DNA of 64,000 bases, from assembly GCF_020386615.1 (NCBI RefSeq), contig NZ_CP077769.1:5084001-5148000 (forward strand). Reading direction: 5' to 3'. The first letter of the stretch is position 1; every line of letters starts with the position of its first letter. The DNA is from Chitinophaga pendula. GTDB lineage: Bacteria > Bacteroidota > Bacteroidia > Chitinophagales > Chitinophagaceae. Below, piece by piece: positions 9,285 through 17,483 of the stretch. The position numbers and the translations under genes are program-made. Below the pieces are notes generated by a model. The model was not told the DNA's origin. It did not search any database and was given only the letters and a program-made list of their open reading frames with translations.

Positions 9285-9621
9285 GTCATCTGCTATATGG
9301 TCACTTCGTGCAGGCGCCATACATACAGAGTACGCTGGCCAGTCCTGCTAATACCAATGTTAGAATTACTGTTTACAATTTCTTAATATTAGCTATCCCG
9401 CTAAAATTCCCGATATATGCGTAATAACTCCGTTATAGTATAAAATATTAAAGCCCTAAACAGGAAATAATAGTAAGATAATCCGGGGTATCCCCTGTTA
9501 TAGATTTATTTTTCCATATTTGTGGTATAACACTATTATACTGCTAAACCTACAATAGCATCCAAGAAAAAACGCAAGGCTGTACAACCTTGCGTTTTTC
9601 TTTTTATCATTTGTTGCGCAT
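9285..9621. other. 337-bp intergenic region upstream of fecR
   Basis: AT-rich. It holds the fecR promoter region (minus strand; no convincing TTTG/TAnnTTTG pair seen) and the terminator of the E1 gene at 9567-9602. No coding signal. Confidence 0.5.
9567..9602 (-). terminator. Intrinsic terminator of the E1 dehydrogenase gene
   Basis: Stem AACGCAAGG / CCTTGCGTT with an 8-nt loop, flanked by an A-run on the left and a T-run on the right, so it can work in both directions. It lies 20 bp beyond the stop of the minus-strand gene. Confidence 0.85.
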
Positions 9622-12021
9622 CTATTCTTCCATCATTGCTAATACCTCCCTGATCACGTCTTCCACATTTGGTTTGGAGAAATAATCGCCATCGGAGCCA
9701 TATGCGGGTCTGTGTGCCTGTGCACTGAGTGTGCGAGGCGCTACATCGAGCCAGCGATATCCGCCTTGCAGTTCTATCACCTGCTGGAACATATAAGCGG
9801 TACCACCACCCGGAACGTCTTCATCTACGAAAAGGATGCGATTGGTCTTCTTTAGCGAGCTAACGATACTATGGTGAATATCGAAAGGCAGTAATGTCTG
9901 GACATCGATCAATTCACAGGAGATGCCCATTTCTTCCAATGTCGTCATGGCCTCTTCGACGACACGCAGTGTAGAGCCATAAGATACCAGGGTGACATCG
10001 GTACCCTCCCGTACTATTTCAGGTACACCCAGTGGTACCGTAAACTCACCCAGGTTATGGGGTAATTTTTCTTTTAACCGGTATCCATTGAGTGATTCTA
10101 TTACCAGTGCAGGTTCATTAGCATGCAGCAAGGTATTGTACATACCGGCCGCCTGCACCATATTGCGAGGTACGCAGACATTCATACCACGGAGCGCATG
10201 TATCGTCATGCCCATAGGTGATCCTGAGTGCCATATACCTTCCAGCCGGTGACCACGGGTACGAACGATGATAGGGCAGTGTTGAATGCCTTTGGTCCTG
10301 TACTGGAGGCTGGCTACATCATCGCTGAGCGGCTGCAGGCCGTAGAGCAGATAATCCAGGTATTGTATTTCGGCGATCGGGCGAAGACCACGTAATGCCA
10401 TACCAATACCTTGTCCCATAATGGTAAGTTCACGGATACCGGTATCGAATATACGCTGCTTGCCATGCTTCTGCTGGAGGCCGGCAAAGCCCTGGTTTAC
10501 GTCTCCTATTTTACCTACGTCTTCGCCAAAGGCGAACACTTTAGGATTGTTAGTGATCAGCTGATCGAAGTATTTGTTGAGTACTTCATACCCATTGATG
10601 ACGGGTGCTTCTTCTTCATATATCGGATCGATCACCGGTACATTTAGTACGGAGTTAGCACCTTCAGCATGAAGCAAAGTGTTGTAGGTCTCTTTTTGGG
10701 TGTTCAACATCTGTTCATAGAAACCTTTCATTGCATCCAATGCCGGTGAAGATATTTTTTTGTGCCGGAACACGATGGTCGCGGCGGCTTTCAGGATATC
10801 TCTTCTCAACGGCTCGCGGATTGCCTGCAATGTCTCTATCACATTATTTACCAATGCGGTGTCGGCCTGCGGGTCAGCAGCTACTGCATTAGCATGCGCC
10901 TGAAATGTTGCTACATAACCCCGTATGGGGGATATATATTTTTCCCACGCACTTTTCCTGGCTTGCTGGGCGCTTATACGGGCATTGTTTTCAATTTCTA
11001 CCAAGGTAGTTTCGTCTGCCAGTGCATTTTCGACGATCCATTGTCTCATCTTGGTATTGCAGTCGAATTCTTTTTCCCAGGTGAGGCGTTCACGGGTTTT
11101 ATACCGTTCGTGAGATCCGCTGGTTGAGTGGCCCTGTGGTTGTGTCAGCTCTTCGACGTGGAATAAGACCGGAACATGTGTTTCCCGGGCTTTACGTATA
11201 CCAGCTTCGAAGGTTTCGCACAGACCTGCATAGTCCCATCCTTTCACATTATAGATCTCTAAGCCGTTGGAATGTTCATCTTTACGGAATCCTTCCAGTG
11301 CAGCGCTGATACTTCCTTTGGTGGTTTGGTACTTACGCGGTACAGATATGCCATAGCCATCGTCCCAAACGAAAACGACCATTGGCACCTGCAGTACGCC
11401 GGCTGCATTCATGGTTTCCCAGAAATGTCCCTCTGAAGTAGAGGCGTCACCGATAGTAGCAAAGCACACTTCGTTACCATTGTTGGAGAGATGTGTGAAT
11501 GGTTTTAATGCTTCCACATCGCGGAATAATTTGGAAGCGAAAGCGAGACCAAGTGCACGCGGCATTTGCGCTGCAGTCGGCGCCATATCGGTGGCGGTAT
11601 TTTTTATTTTTGTAAGGTCTCTCCATTGACCATCTGCATCGAGGTTAGGCGTGGCGAAATGAGAATTCATCTGTCTGCCACCGGAAAACGGCTCGTTGGC
11701 CAGATCGGGATCTGCATATAACTGGGAGAAGAACTGTTCGGCGGTGGCTATTCCCGTAGCAAACACGAATGTCTGATCGCGGTAATACCCGGAGCGGAAA
11801 TCTCCTGGTTTGAAGTATTTGGCCATTGCGATCTGCGCTACTTCCTTCCCATCGCCGAATATGCCAAACTTAGCTTTGCCTGTAAGCACTTCTTTACGTG
11901 CCAGTAAGCTTACTTCCCTGCTTTCACAGGCCAGCTTATAGTCATCCAGGACTTCTTTGCGGAATTCATCAAATGACAGCCGGCTACCCATGTTCATAGT
12001 CAGTTCGTTATTATCTATCAT
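9622..12021 (-). CDS. Branched-chain 2-oxoacid dehydrogenase E1, fused alpha and beta subunits
   Basis: A 799-residue thiamine-diphosphate enzyme joining both E1 subunits in one chain. The alpha-like half (about 1-420) has GGRQMNSHFATPN, the cofactor-binding GDASTSEGHFWE and DDGYGISVP. The beta-like half (about 470-799) has FGEDVGKIGDVNQGF, FDTGIRELTIMGQGIG, IQYLDYLLYGLQPL and RTRGHRLEGIWHSG. It decarboxylates 2-oxoacids (most likely from Val, Leu, Ile) and passes the acyl group to lipoyl E2; E2 and E3 are not in this window. Alpha-beta fusion is known in Bacteroidota. Pyruvate or a broader specificity cannot be excluded. Confidence 0.88.
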   Translation of the reverse strand: MIDNNELTMNMGSRLSFDEFRKEVLDDYKLACESREVSLLARKEVLTGKAKFGIFGDGKEVAQIAMAKYFKPGDFRSGYYRDQTFVFATGIATAEQFFSQLYADPDLANEPFSGGRQMNSHFATPNLDADGQWRDLTKIKNTATDMAPTAAQMPRALGLAFASKLFRDVEALKPFTHLSNNGNEVCFATIGDASTSEGHFWETMNAAGVLQVPMVVFVWDDGYGISVPRKYQTTKGSISAALEGFRKDEHSNGLEIYNVKGWDYAGLCETFEAGIRKARETHVPVLFHVEELTQPQGHSTSGSHERYKTRERLTWEKEFDCNTKMRQWIVENALADETTLVEIENNARISAQQARKSAWEKYISPIRGYVATFQAHANAVAADPQADTALVNNVIETLQAIREPLRRDILKAAATIVFRHKKISSPALDAMKGFYEQMLNTQKETYNTLLHAEGANSVLNVPVIDPIYEEEAPVINGYEVLNKYFDQLITNNPKVFAFGEDVGKIGDVNQGFAGLQQKHGKQRIFDTGIRELTIMGQGIGMALRGLRPIAEIQYLDYLLYGLQPLSDDVASLQYRTKGIQHCPIIVRTRGHRLEGIWHSGSPMGMTIHALRGMNVCVPRNMVQAAGMYNTLLHANEPALVIESLNGYRLKEKLPHNLGEFTVPLGVPEIVREGTDVTLVSYGSTLRVVEEAMTTLEEMGISCELIDVQTLLPFDIHHSIVSSLKKTNRILFVDEDVPGGGTAYMFQQVIELQGGYRWLDVAPRTLSAQAHRPAYGSDGDYFSKPNVEDVIREVLAMMEE

Positions 12022-12038
12022 GCCTGATGGTTAAAGTA

Positions 12039-12046
12039 CAAAAGTA
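12039..12046 (-). promoter_or_regulatory. Candidate -7 element of the E1 gene
   Basis: TACTTTTG on the minus strand matches TAnnTTTG, 18 bp from the ATG. No matching -33 TTTG was found at 19 bp. Confidence 0.35.
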
Positions 12047-12154
12047 AGGTTAATTATACAGTTACGACACCTGCATCAATACCGCTCTTCACTTAATTTG
12101 ATTTTTTTTAATAAGTTTTTAATAAATTGTATGATGTGAAATCTTTTTTGGCTG

Positions 12155-12162
12155 TAAATTTG
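12155..12162 (+). promoter_or_regulatory. Candidate -7 element of the DUF1573 gene
   Basis: TAAATTTG fits TAnnTTTG, 59 bp upstream of the ATG. The -33 position reads TGAT, not TTTG. Confidence 0.4.
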
Positions 12163-12221
12163 TCATTGAGGAATACGGAAAGGTATTTTTTAACCAATCG
12201 TTTAAAACCAAAATATACGCG

Positions 12222-12626
12222 ATGAAAAAGTTTATTCTATCCCTATTTGCATGTATGCTGTTAACTACAGCATTATGGGCGCAGTCTCAGAACGGAGCTG
12301 GCAATGCTCATCCATTGGATGTGAAAGTGAAATTCAAGAAGGAGTCTATCGATTTTGGCAAAACTAACCTGAACAAACCTGTAACGGTAAATTTTGAGTT
12401 CACCAATACATCCAAGGAGCCGGTGCTGATCGAAGCAGCAAGAGCTAGCTGTGGCTGTACTACTCCTGACTGGACGAAACAACCCATACTGCCTGGAAAA
12501 ACCGGTAAAGTAACTGCTACATACAGTGCAAATGGATTAGGTCAGCAGAACAAGACCATCTGGGTTAAGTTCAAGGGTGTAGATCAGGACAAAGAATTAC
12601 ACCTCACAGGAACTGTTGAAAACTAA
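12222..12626 (+). CDS. DUF1573 exported protein
   Basis: 134 residues with a clear signal peptide (MKKFILSLFACMLLTTALWA, cleavage expected near residue 20). The mature part is one DUF1573 immunoglobulin-like domain with the family pattern: IDFGKTNLNKPVTVNFEFTN, SCGCTTPDW, and ILPGKTGKVTATY. The SCGC motif carries two cysteines close together. Such proteins are abundant in Bacteroidota and their function is not known; they are predicted periplasmic or surface proteins. It is monocistronic, with a strong terminator downstream. Confidence 0.88.
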   Translation: MKKFILSLFACMLLTTALWAQSQNGAGNAHPLDVKVKFKKESIDFGKTNLNKPVTVNFEFTNTSKEPVLIEAARASCGCTTPDWTKQPILPGKTGKVTATYSANGLGQQNKTIWVKFKGVDQDKELHLTGTVEN

Positions 12627-12695
12627 GTTACCTGTTTTTTAATGTTCTGTCTGCCATATAGGATCGCAGGTTAGACAGTATATCAAACTTATTCA

Positions 12696-12729
12696 GCCTC
12701 TGCAATTTATTATTGCGGAGGCTTTTTTT
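12696..12729 (+). terminator. Intrinsic terminator after the DUF1573 gene
   Basis: An 11-nt inverted repeat, GCCTCTGCAAT and ATTGCGGAGGC with one mismatch, a 5-nt loop and seven T. Confidence 0.88.
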
Positions 12730-12851
12730 ATCCGGGCAGCGGCGTGCTCGTTATCCGTATCCAGCCTGCAGTCGGGATCATTAACACATTATACTATTGT
12801 CACGTTAGCGCATTGCCTTACCTTTGCTTCGCAAAAAAGCAGTCAGAAATT

Positions 12852-14048
12852 ATGCCTACCATTAGTCAGAGGGGTCAGCAGATGCCGTCCTCTCCTATCA
12901 GAAAGCTCGTACCATTTGCGGAAGCCGCTAAAAAGAAAGGTACTACTGTTTATCACCTGAACATTGGTCAGCCTGATATAGAAACCCCTAAGCCGGTGCT
13001 GGATGCGGTACGTCACAGTGATTTCAAGATATTGGAGTATAGCCATAGTGCTGGTAACGAGAGTTATCGCCGGAAGCTGGTGGAATATTATGCGCGCTTC
13101 GGTGTGACTGTTACTCCTCAGCAGATCATTGTTACAACTGGTGGCTCTGAAGCGATTATTTTCGCGCTGATGTCTTGTCTGGATGCAGGCGATGAGATTA
13201 TTGTTCCCGAGCCGTTTTACGCGAACTATAATGGTTTTGCAGTTGAAGCTGGCATTAAGATCAACACCATTACCTCCAGTATCGAAACTGGGTTTGCGCT
13301 TCCTTCCATGGAGGCTTTTGAGCAAGCTATTTCTCCACGCACCAAGGCTATACTGATCTGTAATCCTAATAACCCTACCGGTTATTTATATAGTCAGGAA
13401 GAATTGGAAGTATTGAAGCAGTTATGTCTGAAACATGACCTGTTCCTGTTCAGCGATGAGGCGTATCGTGAGTTTTGCTATAAGGGCACACATACTTCTG
13501 CCCTGGCACTGGAAGGGATGGGACAGCATGTGATCCTGATGGATACTATTTCCAAACGTTATAGTGCATGTGGTGGTCGTATTGGAGCATTTGTTACGCA
13601 TAATCAGACGGTGTTGGATGCGGCGATGAAGCTGGCACAAGCCCGTTTGAGTCCTCCTACTTTTGCGCAGCTTGCGGGAGAAGCTGCGGTGGATCTTCCG
13701 CATGATTATTTTGATGGTATTAAGGCGGAATACCAGGCTCGTCGTGATTTGTTGGTAAAGCTACTGAACGAGATGCCGAATGTGTTTTGTCCTAATCCTG
13801 GTGGCGCGTTTTATGCTATGGCCCGTTTACCGATCGATGATGCGGATAGGTTCTGTCAGTGGTTGCTGGAGGAGTTCAGTTATGAGCAGCAGACGCTGAT
13901 GTTATCTCCGGGTACTGGTTTTTATGCTACACCAGGATTGGGTAAACAGGAGGTTCGGTTCGCTTATGTATTGAATACGGAAGCCATTGCGAAAGCGATG
14001 CTTTGTTTACGGGAGGCGCTGGAGGTTTATCCTGGCCGCCAGGTGTAA
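12852..14048 (+). CDS. Class I/II pyridoxal-phosphate aminotransferase
   Basis: 398 residues from the ATG at 12852; the frame is open from 12744, but the extra residues are not family-like and overlap the terminator region. Fold-type I motifs are all present: TTGGSEAI near 95-102, NPNNPTG at 171-177, the aspartate of SDEAY at 201-205, and the PLP-binding Lys235 in SKRYSACGGRIG. It transfers an amino group between an amino acid and a 2-oxoacid; the group includes aspartate, aromatic and branched-chain enzymes and the donor is not evident here. It is monocistronic, and no terminator was seen directly after it. Confidence 0.88.
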   Translation: MPTISQRGQQMPSSPIRKLVPFAEAAKKKGTTVYHLNIGQPDIETPKPVLDAVRHSDFKILEYSHSAGNESYRRKLVEYYARFGVTVTPQQIIVTTGGSEAIIFALMSCLDAGDEIIVPEPFYANYNGFAVEAGIKINTITSSIETGFALPSMEAFEQAISPRTKAILICNPNNPTGYLYSQEELEVLKQLCLKHDLFLFSDEAYREFCYKGTHTSALALEGMGQHVILMDTISKRYSACGGRIGAFVTHNQTVLDAAMKLAQARLSPPTFAQLAGEAAVDLPHDYFDGIKAEYQARRDLLVKLLNEMPNVFCPNPGGAFYAMARLPIDDADRFCQWLLEEFSYEQQTLMLSPGTGFYATPGLGKQEVRFAYVLNTEAIAKAMLCLREALEVYPGRQV

Positions 14049-14470
14049 ATGTTAAGAAATCTAAAAAGTAGGGGTAAAAGGTGTATTCTGTCATTTAGGA
14101 ATAAATATTTTTCCGTTACTTTGTGTAAAATTTACACTTTACATGAACATCATAGGTATTATAAATAATTTTATATGATGTTTTTAAACACAAAAGCTCT
14201 TTTTTTAACGACTAATGTTATAAAAAATGATTTTTAGTCGTATATTTGATATGGAAATAGAGACGAACGAGATAAAAAATCAAATAATAAAAAGTATCAT
14301 TTGATTAGTATGCGCAACAAAGTGGTTTAGCAAAAATTTAACCTATAGGATTTTTACGATTAGGGATTTGGTGCGAACTTTGTTGTGTAGTTATAAGGAC
14401 GATAATATTTAGTTGAATATATCATACAGAGAGCGAATTATCAGTGATCTGTAAAAAAGGAGAAAACGTA

Positions 14471-14484
14471 CTAAAACGTTTTAG
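14471..14484. promoter_or_regulatory. Perfect 14-bp palindrome, operator-like
   Basis: CTAAAACGTTTTAG is a perfect palindrome with a central CG, the general form of LacI-family operators. It lies 10 bp before a -7-like TATTTTTG. No LacI-type gene is in the window. Confidence 0.35.
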
Positions 14485-14540
14485 CTAAATACCTTATTTT
14501 TGTATCAGTTTTTCATAACGTGGAATTTATAAAGGCAAAC

Positions 14541-14568
14541 GGCTCTGTTCACAGAGCCGTATTTTTTT
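14541..14568 (+). terminator. Plus-strand intrinsic terminator
   Basis: A 7-bp stem GGCTCTG / CAGAGCC, loop TTCA, then GTA and seven T. No gene ends close to it on the plus strand. Confidence 0.8.
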
Positions 14569-14616
14569 GTCCTTACCTAGCCAATAATATATTTATACTG
14601 AAGCTATTGGTTTATA

Positions 14617-14658
14617 TATATAAGAAAGGCCTCGCTGATGCGAGGCCTTTCTTATATA
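14617..14658 (-). terminator. Strong hairpin downstream of carA
   Basis: A perfect 19-bp inverted repeat (TATATAAGAAAGGCCTCGC and its complement) with loop TGAT, 11 bp after the carA stop. The T-tract is interrupted, but the stem is very stable and could act in both directions. Confidence 0.7.
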
Positions 14659-14669
14659 ACGATGATCAT

Positions 14670-15779
14670 TTACATATTTGCTTTGATCAGCTGGAAGAAA
14701 TCGTCGAATAAATAGCGGGAGTCGTGCGGCCCGGGGGTTGATTCCGGGTGATATTGCACAGAGAATGCTGGTTTATTTTTGATACGGATACCTTCAATAG
14801 ATTGATCGTTCAGATTGATATGTGTTACTTCTACATTTTCGTTAGCGGCTACAGCTTTAGGATCAACGGCAAAACCATGGTTTTGGGTAGTGATCTCACA
14901 TTTGCCGGTGAGGATGTTTTTCACCGGGTGGTTTAGCCCTCTGTGTCCGTGGTGCATTTTGAAAGTTGGGATATCGTGTGCCATTGCCAGCAACTGGTGC
15001 CCGAGGCAGATACCGAACAGTGGTTTTTCTGCGGCCAAGATCTTCTTCACGGTATCCACTGCATATGTCAATGGTGCCGGGTCGCCGGGGCCGTTGGAAA
15101 TGAAGTACGCATGTGGCTGGAATGTTTCACATTCTTCGAAGCTGGTTGCTGTAGGAAATACTTTAAGATATGCTCCTTTTTCGGACAGGCATTTTAGCAT
15201 ATTGCGCTTAACACCATTGTCGAGTACTGCGATTCTGATCGCTGCGGAAGGGTCCCCATAGTTGTATGCTTCTTTGGTAGATACTTCGGTACAGAGTGCG
15301 AGGCCTTCCATGGAGGGAACTTTGCTTAGTTCTGTTTTCAGTTCTTCCACATCGGTGATAGCGGAGGAGATGATACAGTTCATAGCGCCTTTGTTGCGGA
15401 TGTGTGACACCAATGCGCGGGTATCTACATCATAGATAGCTACCAGGTTGTTGTCTACCAGGAATTGCTCCAGAGAGTTGTCTGCCTGTTTCCGGGAATA
15501 GTTGTACGCTACGTTTTTGCAAATCAGACCACTGATCTTTACTTCGGCGCTTTCCACATCATCTTTTTTGGTGCCGTAATTGCCTGTATAGCAATTATTC
15601 ATGATCAATACCTGTCCTTTATAGGAAGGATCTGTAAACACTTCCTGGTAACCTGTCATACCGGTATTGAAGCATAATTCACCGGCGGCAGTGCCAATTT
15701 TGCCAAAGGCTTTTCCCTGAAAGACTGTACCGTCTTCTAACAGTAGTAAGGCAGGCTGGATGGGTTTTGTCTGATGCAT
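14670..15779 (-). CDS. carA: Carbamoyl-phosphate synthase small (glutaminase) subunit
   Basis: 369 residues. It hydrolyses glutamine and channels ammonia to the large subunit for carbamoyl phosphate, a precursor of pyrimidines and arginine. The N-terminal CPSase small-chain domain (about 8-140) has CFNTGMTGYQEVFTDPSY. The class I amidotransferase domain (about 183-365) has the nucleophile Cys258 in GICLGHQ and the His344/Glu346 pair in QYHPES, so it should be active. carB is not in the window. A terminator-like hairpin lies in front of the gene, between a -7-like element and the ATG, suggesting attenuation. Confidence 0.93.
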   Translation of the reverse strand: MHQTKPIQPALLLLEDGTVFQGKAFGKIGTAAGELCFNTGMTGYQEVFTDPSYKGQVLIMNNCYTGNYGTKKDDVESAEVKISGLICKNVAYNYSRKQADNSLEQFLVDNNLVAIYDVDTRALVSHIRNKGAMNCIISSAITDVEELKTELSKVPSMEGLALCTEVSTKEAYNYGDPSAAIRIAVLDNGVKRNMLKCLSEKGAYLKVFPTATSFEECETFQPHAYFISNGPGDPAPLTYAVDTVKKILAAEKPLFGICLGHQLLAMAHDIPTFKMHHGHRGLNHPVKNILTGKCEITTQNHGFAVDPKAVAANENVEVTHINLNDQSIEGIRIKNKPAFSVQYHPESTPGPHDSRYLFDDFFQLIKANM

Positions 15780-15811
15780 TTTTTGATTCGCGAGCTTGTT
15801 TTTACGTTTCT

Positions 15812-15850
15812 AAAAAAAACCTTCAAGGGTTTGACTCCCTGAAGGTTCGG
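15812..15850 (-). terminator. Terminator or attenuator in the carA leader
   Basis: On the minus strand AACCTTCAGGG pairs with CCCTTGAAGGTT (one bulge) and is followed by eight T, 33 bp before the carA ATG. It may end the upstream zinc-ribbon gene, but a -7-like element lies between that gene and the hairpin. Confidence 0.75.
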
Positions 15851-15863
15851 ATAAAAAACCGTG

Positions 15864-15871
15864 CAAAGTTA
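15864..15871 (-). promoter_or_regulatory. Candidate -7 element of carA
   Basis: TAACTTTG on the minus strand fits TAnnTTTG. A transcript starting about 7 nt downstream would run directly into the hairpin at 15812-15850. No TTTG was found at -33. Confidence 0.4.
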
Positions 15872-15926
15872 TACAATTCCCGGCACTATTTACATTAATA
15901 ATTATCGACTGGCTGGATGCTCATGT

Positions 15927-16763
15927 TTATCCTCCATAGGTGTCTTTGATGTTGACAGTCCGGAGGATACGATCGGCAATTTCACGACCGGTCTGGTCGT
16001 CTGCGCGATAATGAAGGGATACTATCCATCGATGTTGTCCTCGAACCATTACCAGGTTGGAGAATGACAGCAGAATAGCCTCTTTATAGCGGTAGGTACC
16101 TTGTTGCAGCAGGCATTCCGTTTTATCGGACGGTTGTGCGGGCAACTCTTTATATTGAATATCTGAGATATCCGGTGAGGTTTCCATACTTTTTACGGAT
16201 TGGATAGCAGCACTGTGAAGGCTATTGCTCGTATTTATGAGGTAGCTAAAGAACTTCACTTCTATTTTCATTCCTTCATCCTGGTCGTTGGTATACCGTT
16301 TATGGTAGGTGATGCCGGAGGCCAGATCGGGCGGCAAGGCTTTATCGTTTATACGGAGGTGTGCGGGTGTGCTGATTTGCAATGCCTGGCGGCCGATAGT
16401 CATTCTTTCCCAGGATGTGTATAGCCAGGCTTTGTTTACGCCCGGGTAAAACCAGGTGATAACCAGGCGTTTTCCAATTATGGTGCCGGTGATGATAGAT
16501 AACAGGATTATTATGCAGCAGGTGAGCATATAGCGGCGGCGATGGTGGGTTGTGCGTTTGATCCACCCTGTTCCAGGGGTACCAGGCGGTGTACGGGAGG
16601 CGGTGGCGATGGCGGCGAGGAATTGTTCGTATGGTTGTCCCGGATGTTTCCCTTTCCAATCGGCGTAATTGTTTTGAAGTTTCTTATGGCAGTTGTTGCA
16701 GAATGTGAGGAATTCTGTTGCCGGGTTTTGGCAACCACAGGCATGACAGTGGAGGTAATTCAT
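15927..16763 (-). CDS. Zinc-ribbon membrane protein, unknown function
   Basis: 278 residues from the ATG at 16763 (MNYLHCHACGCQ); an ATG at 16808 is in frame but adds a non-conserved leader. An N-terminal zinc ribbon uses the CxxC pairs C6/C9 and C22/C25. A basic stretch (RTTHHRRR) precedes one membrane helix (about 78-100: MLTCCIIILLSIITGTIIGK). The C-terminal 170 residues are predicted outside the membrane and match no family I can name. It is 133 bp from rplQ, with a terminator in between, so it is probably transcribed separately from the ribosomal operon. Confidence 0.65.
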   Translation of the reverse strand: MNYLHCHACGCQNPATEFLTFCNNCHKKLQNNYADWKGKHPGQPYEQFLAAIATASRTPPGTPGTGWIKRTTHHRRRYMLTCCIIILLSIITGTIIGKRLVITWFYPGVNKAWLYTSWERMTIGRQALQISTPAHLRINDKALPPDLASGITYHKRYTNDQDEGMKIEVKFFSYLINTSNSLHSAAIQSVKSMETSPDISDIQYKELPAQPSDKTECLLQQGTYRYKEAILLSFSNLVMVRGQHRWIVSLHYRADDQTGREIADRILRTVNIKDTYGG

Positions 16764-16840
16764 AGGATAGGTTTGATATGTGGCACTAATATATAATAAA
16801 TATATCAAATGCAGAAGAAAGCAGGTAATGAGCTAACATG

Positions 16841-16870
16841 AAAAAGCCGCTCCTACCAGAGCGGCTTTTT
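16841..16870 (-). terminator. Terminator at the end of the ribosomal operon
   Basis: A perfect stem AAAAAGCCGCTC / GAGCGGCTTTTT with loop CTACCA, 26 bp after the rplQ stop. It is symmetrical and can work both ways. Confidence 0.9.
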
Positions 16871-16896
16871 GGATATTTTTCACTAAGTACTTACTA

Positions 16897-17397
16897 CTAT
16901 TCAGCAGCTTTCTCTTCGCTTTCCGTCTTCGCTTCAGCAGCTGGAGTAGCTTCTGTTGCGTCATCTGCTTTTTTCTTAGCACCACCAGCACGACGAGTTC
17001 TCTTAGCCGGTGCTTTTTCGGTGGTTTTGCCATAGATCTCATTGAAGTCTACCAGTTCGATCAGGGCTACTTCGGCGTTATCACCTACACGTTTACCGAG
17101 TTTGATGATACGGGTGTATCCACCTGGACGGTTGGCGATTTTTTCGCTGATGGCACCGAACAGTTCTTTGATAGCTTCTTTGTCTTGCAGGTAGCTGAAT
17201 ACGATTCTGCGATTGTGGGTAGAATCGGTTTTGCCTCTTGTCAGCAGTGGTTCAACGTATACACGCAATGCTTTGGCTTTAGCCAAGGTGGTGGTGATAC
17301 GTTTGTGGCTGATAAGTTCACAAGCCAGGTTAGACATCAGGCTTTTGCGGTGGGCAGCTGTTCTGCTTAATTTGTTTAATTTAATTCCGTGACGCAT
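16897..17397 (-). CDS. rplQ: 50S ribosomal protein L17
   Basis: 166 residues, last gene of the alpha operon. The core (about 1-125) begins [11 protein letters not shown] and contains [11 protein letters not shown] and the [13 protein letters not shown] segment typical of L17. A roughly 35-residue tail rich in Lys, Ala and Glu extends past the E. coli length of 127, as seen in other Bacteroidota. It follows rpoA by 86 bp and a terminator closes the operon. Confidence 0.96.
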   Translation of the reverse strand: MRHGIKLNKLSRTAAHRKSLMSNLACELISHKRITTTLAKAKALRVYVEPLLTRGKTDSTHNRRIVFSYLQDKEAIKELFGAISEKIANRPGGYTRIIKLGKRVGDNAEVALIELVDFNEIYGKTTEKAPAKRTRRAGGAKKKADDATEATPAAEAKTESEEKAAE

Positions 17398-17483
17398 GAC
17401 ATTTTTTGTTTTGCCCCTGTACCGTGTCAGGAATTACAGGGTATTTTAGTATACAATGATGCCGGTATTTGCCGGTATCTGGT

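Larger units (their letters stand above)
14249..14568 (+). ncRNA. Candidate small RNA ending at a strong terminator
   Basis: A -7-like TATATTTG sits at 14241-14248 and a second TATTTTTG at 14495-14502. The transcript would end at the intrinsic terminator at 14541-14568. Between them, CGCAACAAAGT (14313-14323) pairs completely (one G-U) with ACTTTGTTGTG (14377-14387). No known RNA family was recognised. The alternative is that the terminator simply ends a long 3' UTR of the aminotransferase gene, 490 bp upstream. Confidence 0.3.
14049..14669. other. 621-bp gene-free region with regulatory and RNA-like structure
   Basis: AT-rich. From left to right it holds a palindrome GTGTAAAATTTACAC (14122-14136), a -7-like TATATTTG (14241-14248, plus strand), a long-range 11-bp stem (14313-14323 with 14377-14387), a 14-bp perfect palindrome CTAAAACGTTTTAG (14471-14484), a second -7-like TATTTTTG (14495-14502), a plus-strand terminator (14541-14568) and a perfect 19-bp hairpin (14617-14658). 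No protein-coding signal was seen. Confidence 0.6.

Noticed and set aside
12744..12851. Upstream start for the aminotransferase
   Set aside because: The extra residues overlap the region just after the DUF1573 terminator and do not resemble the enzyme family.
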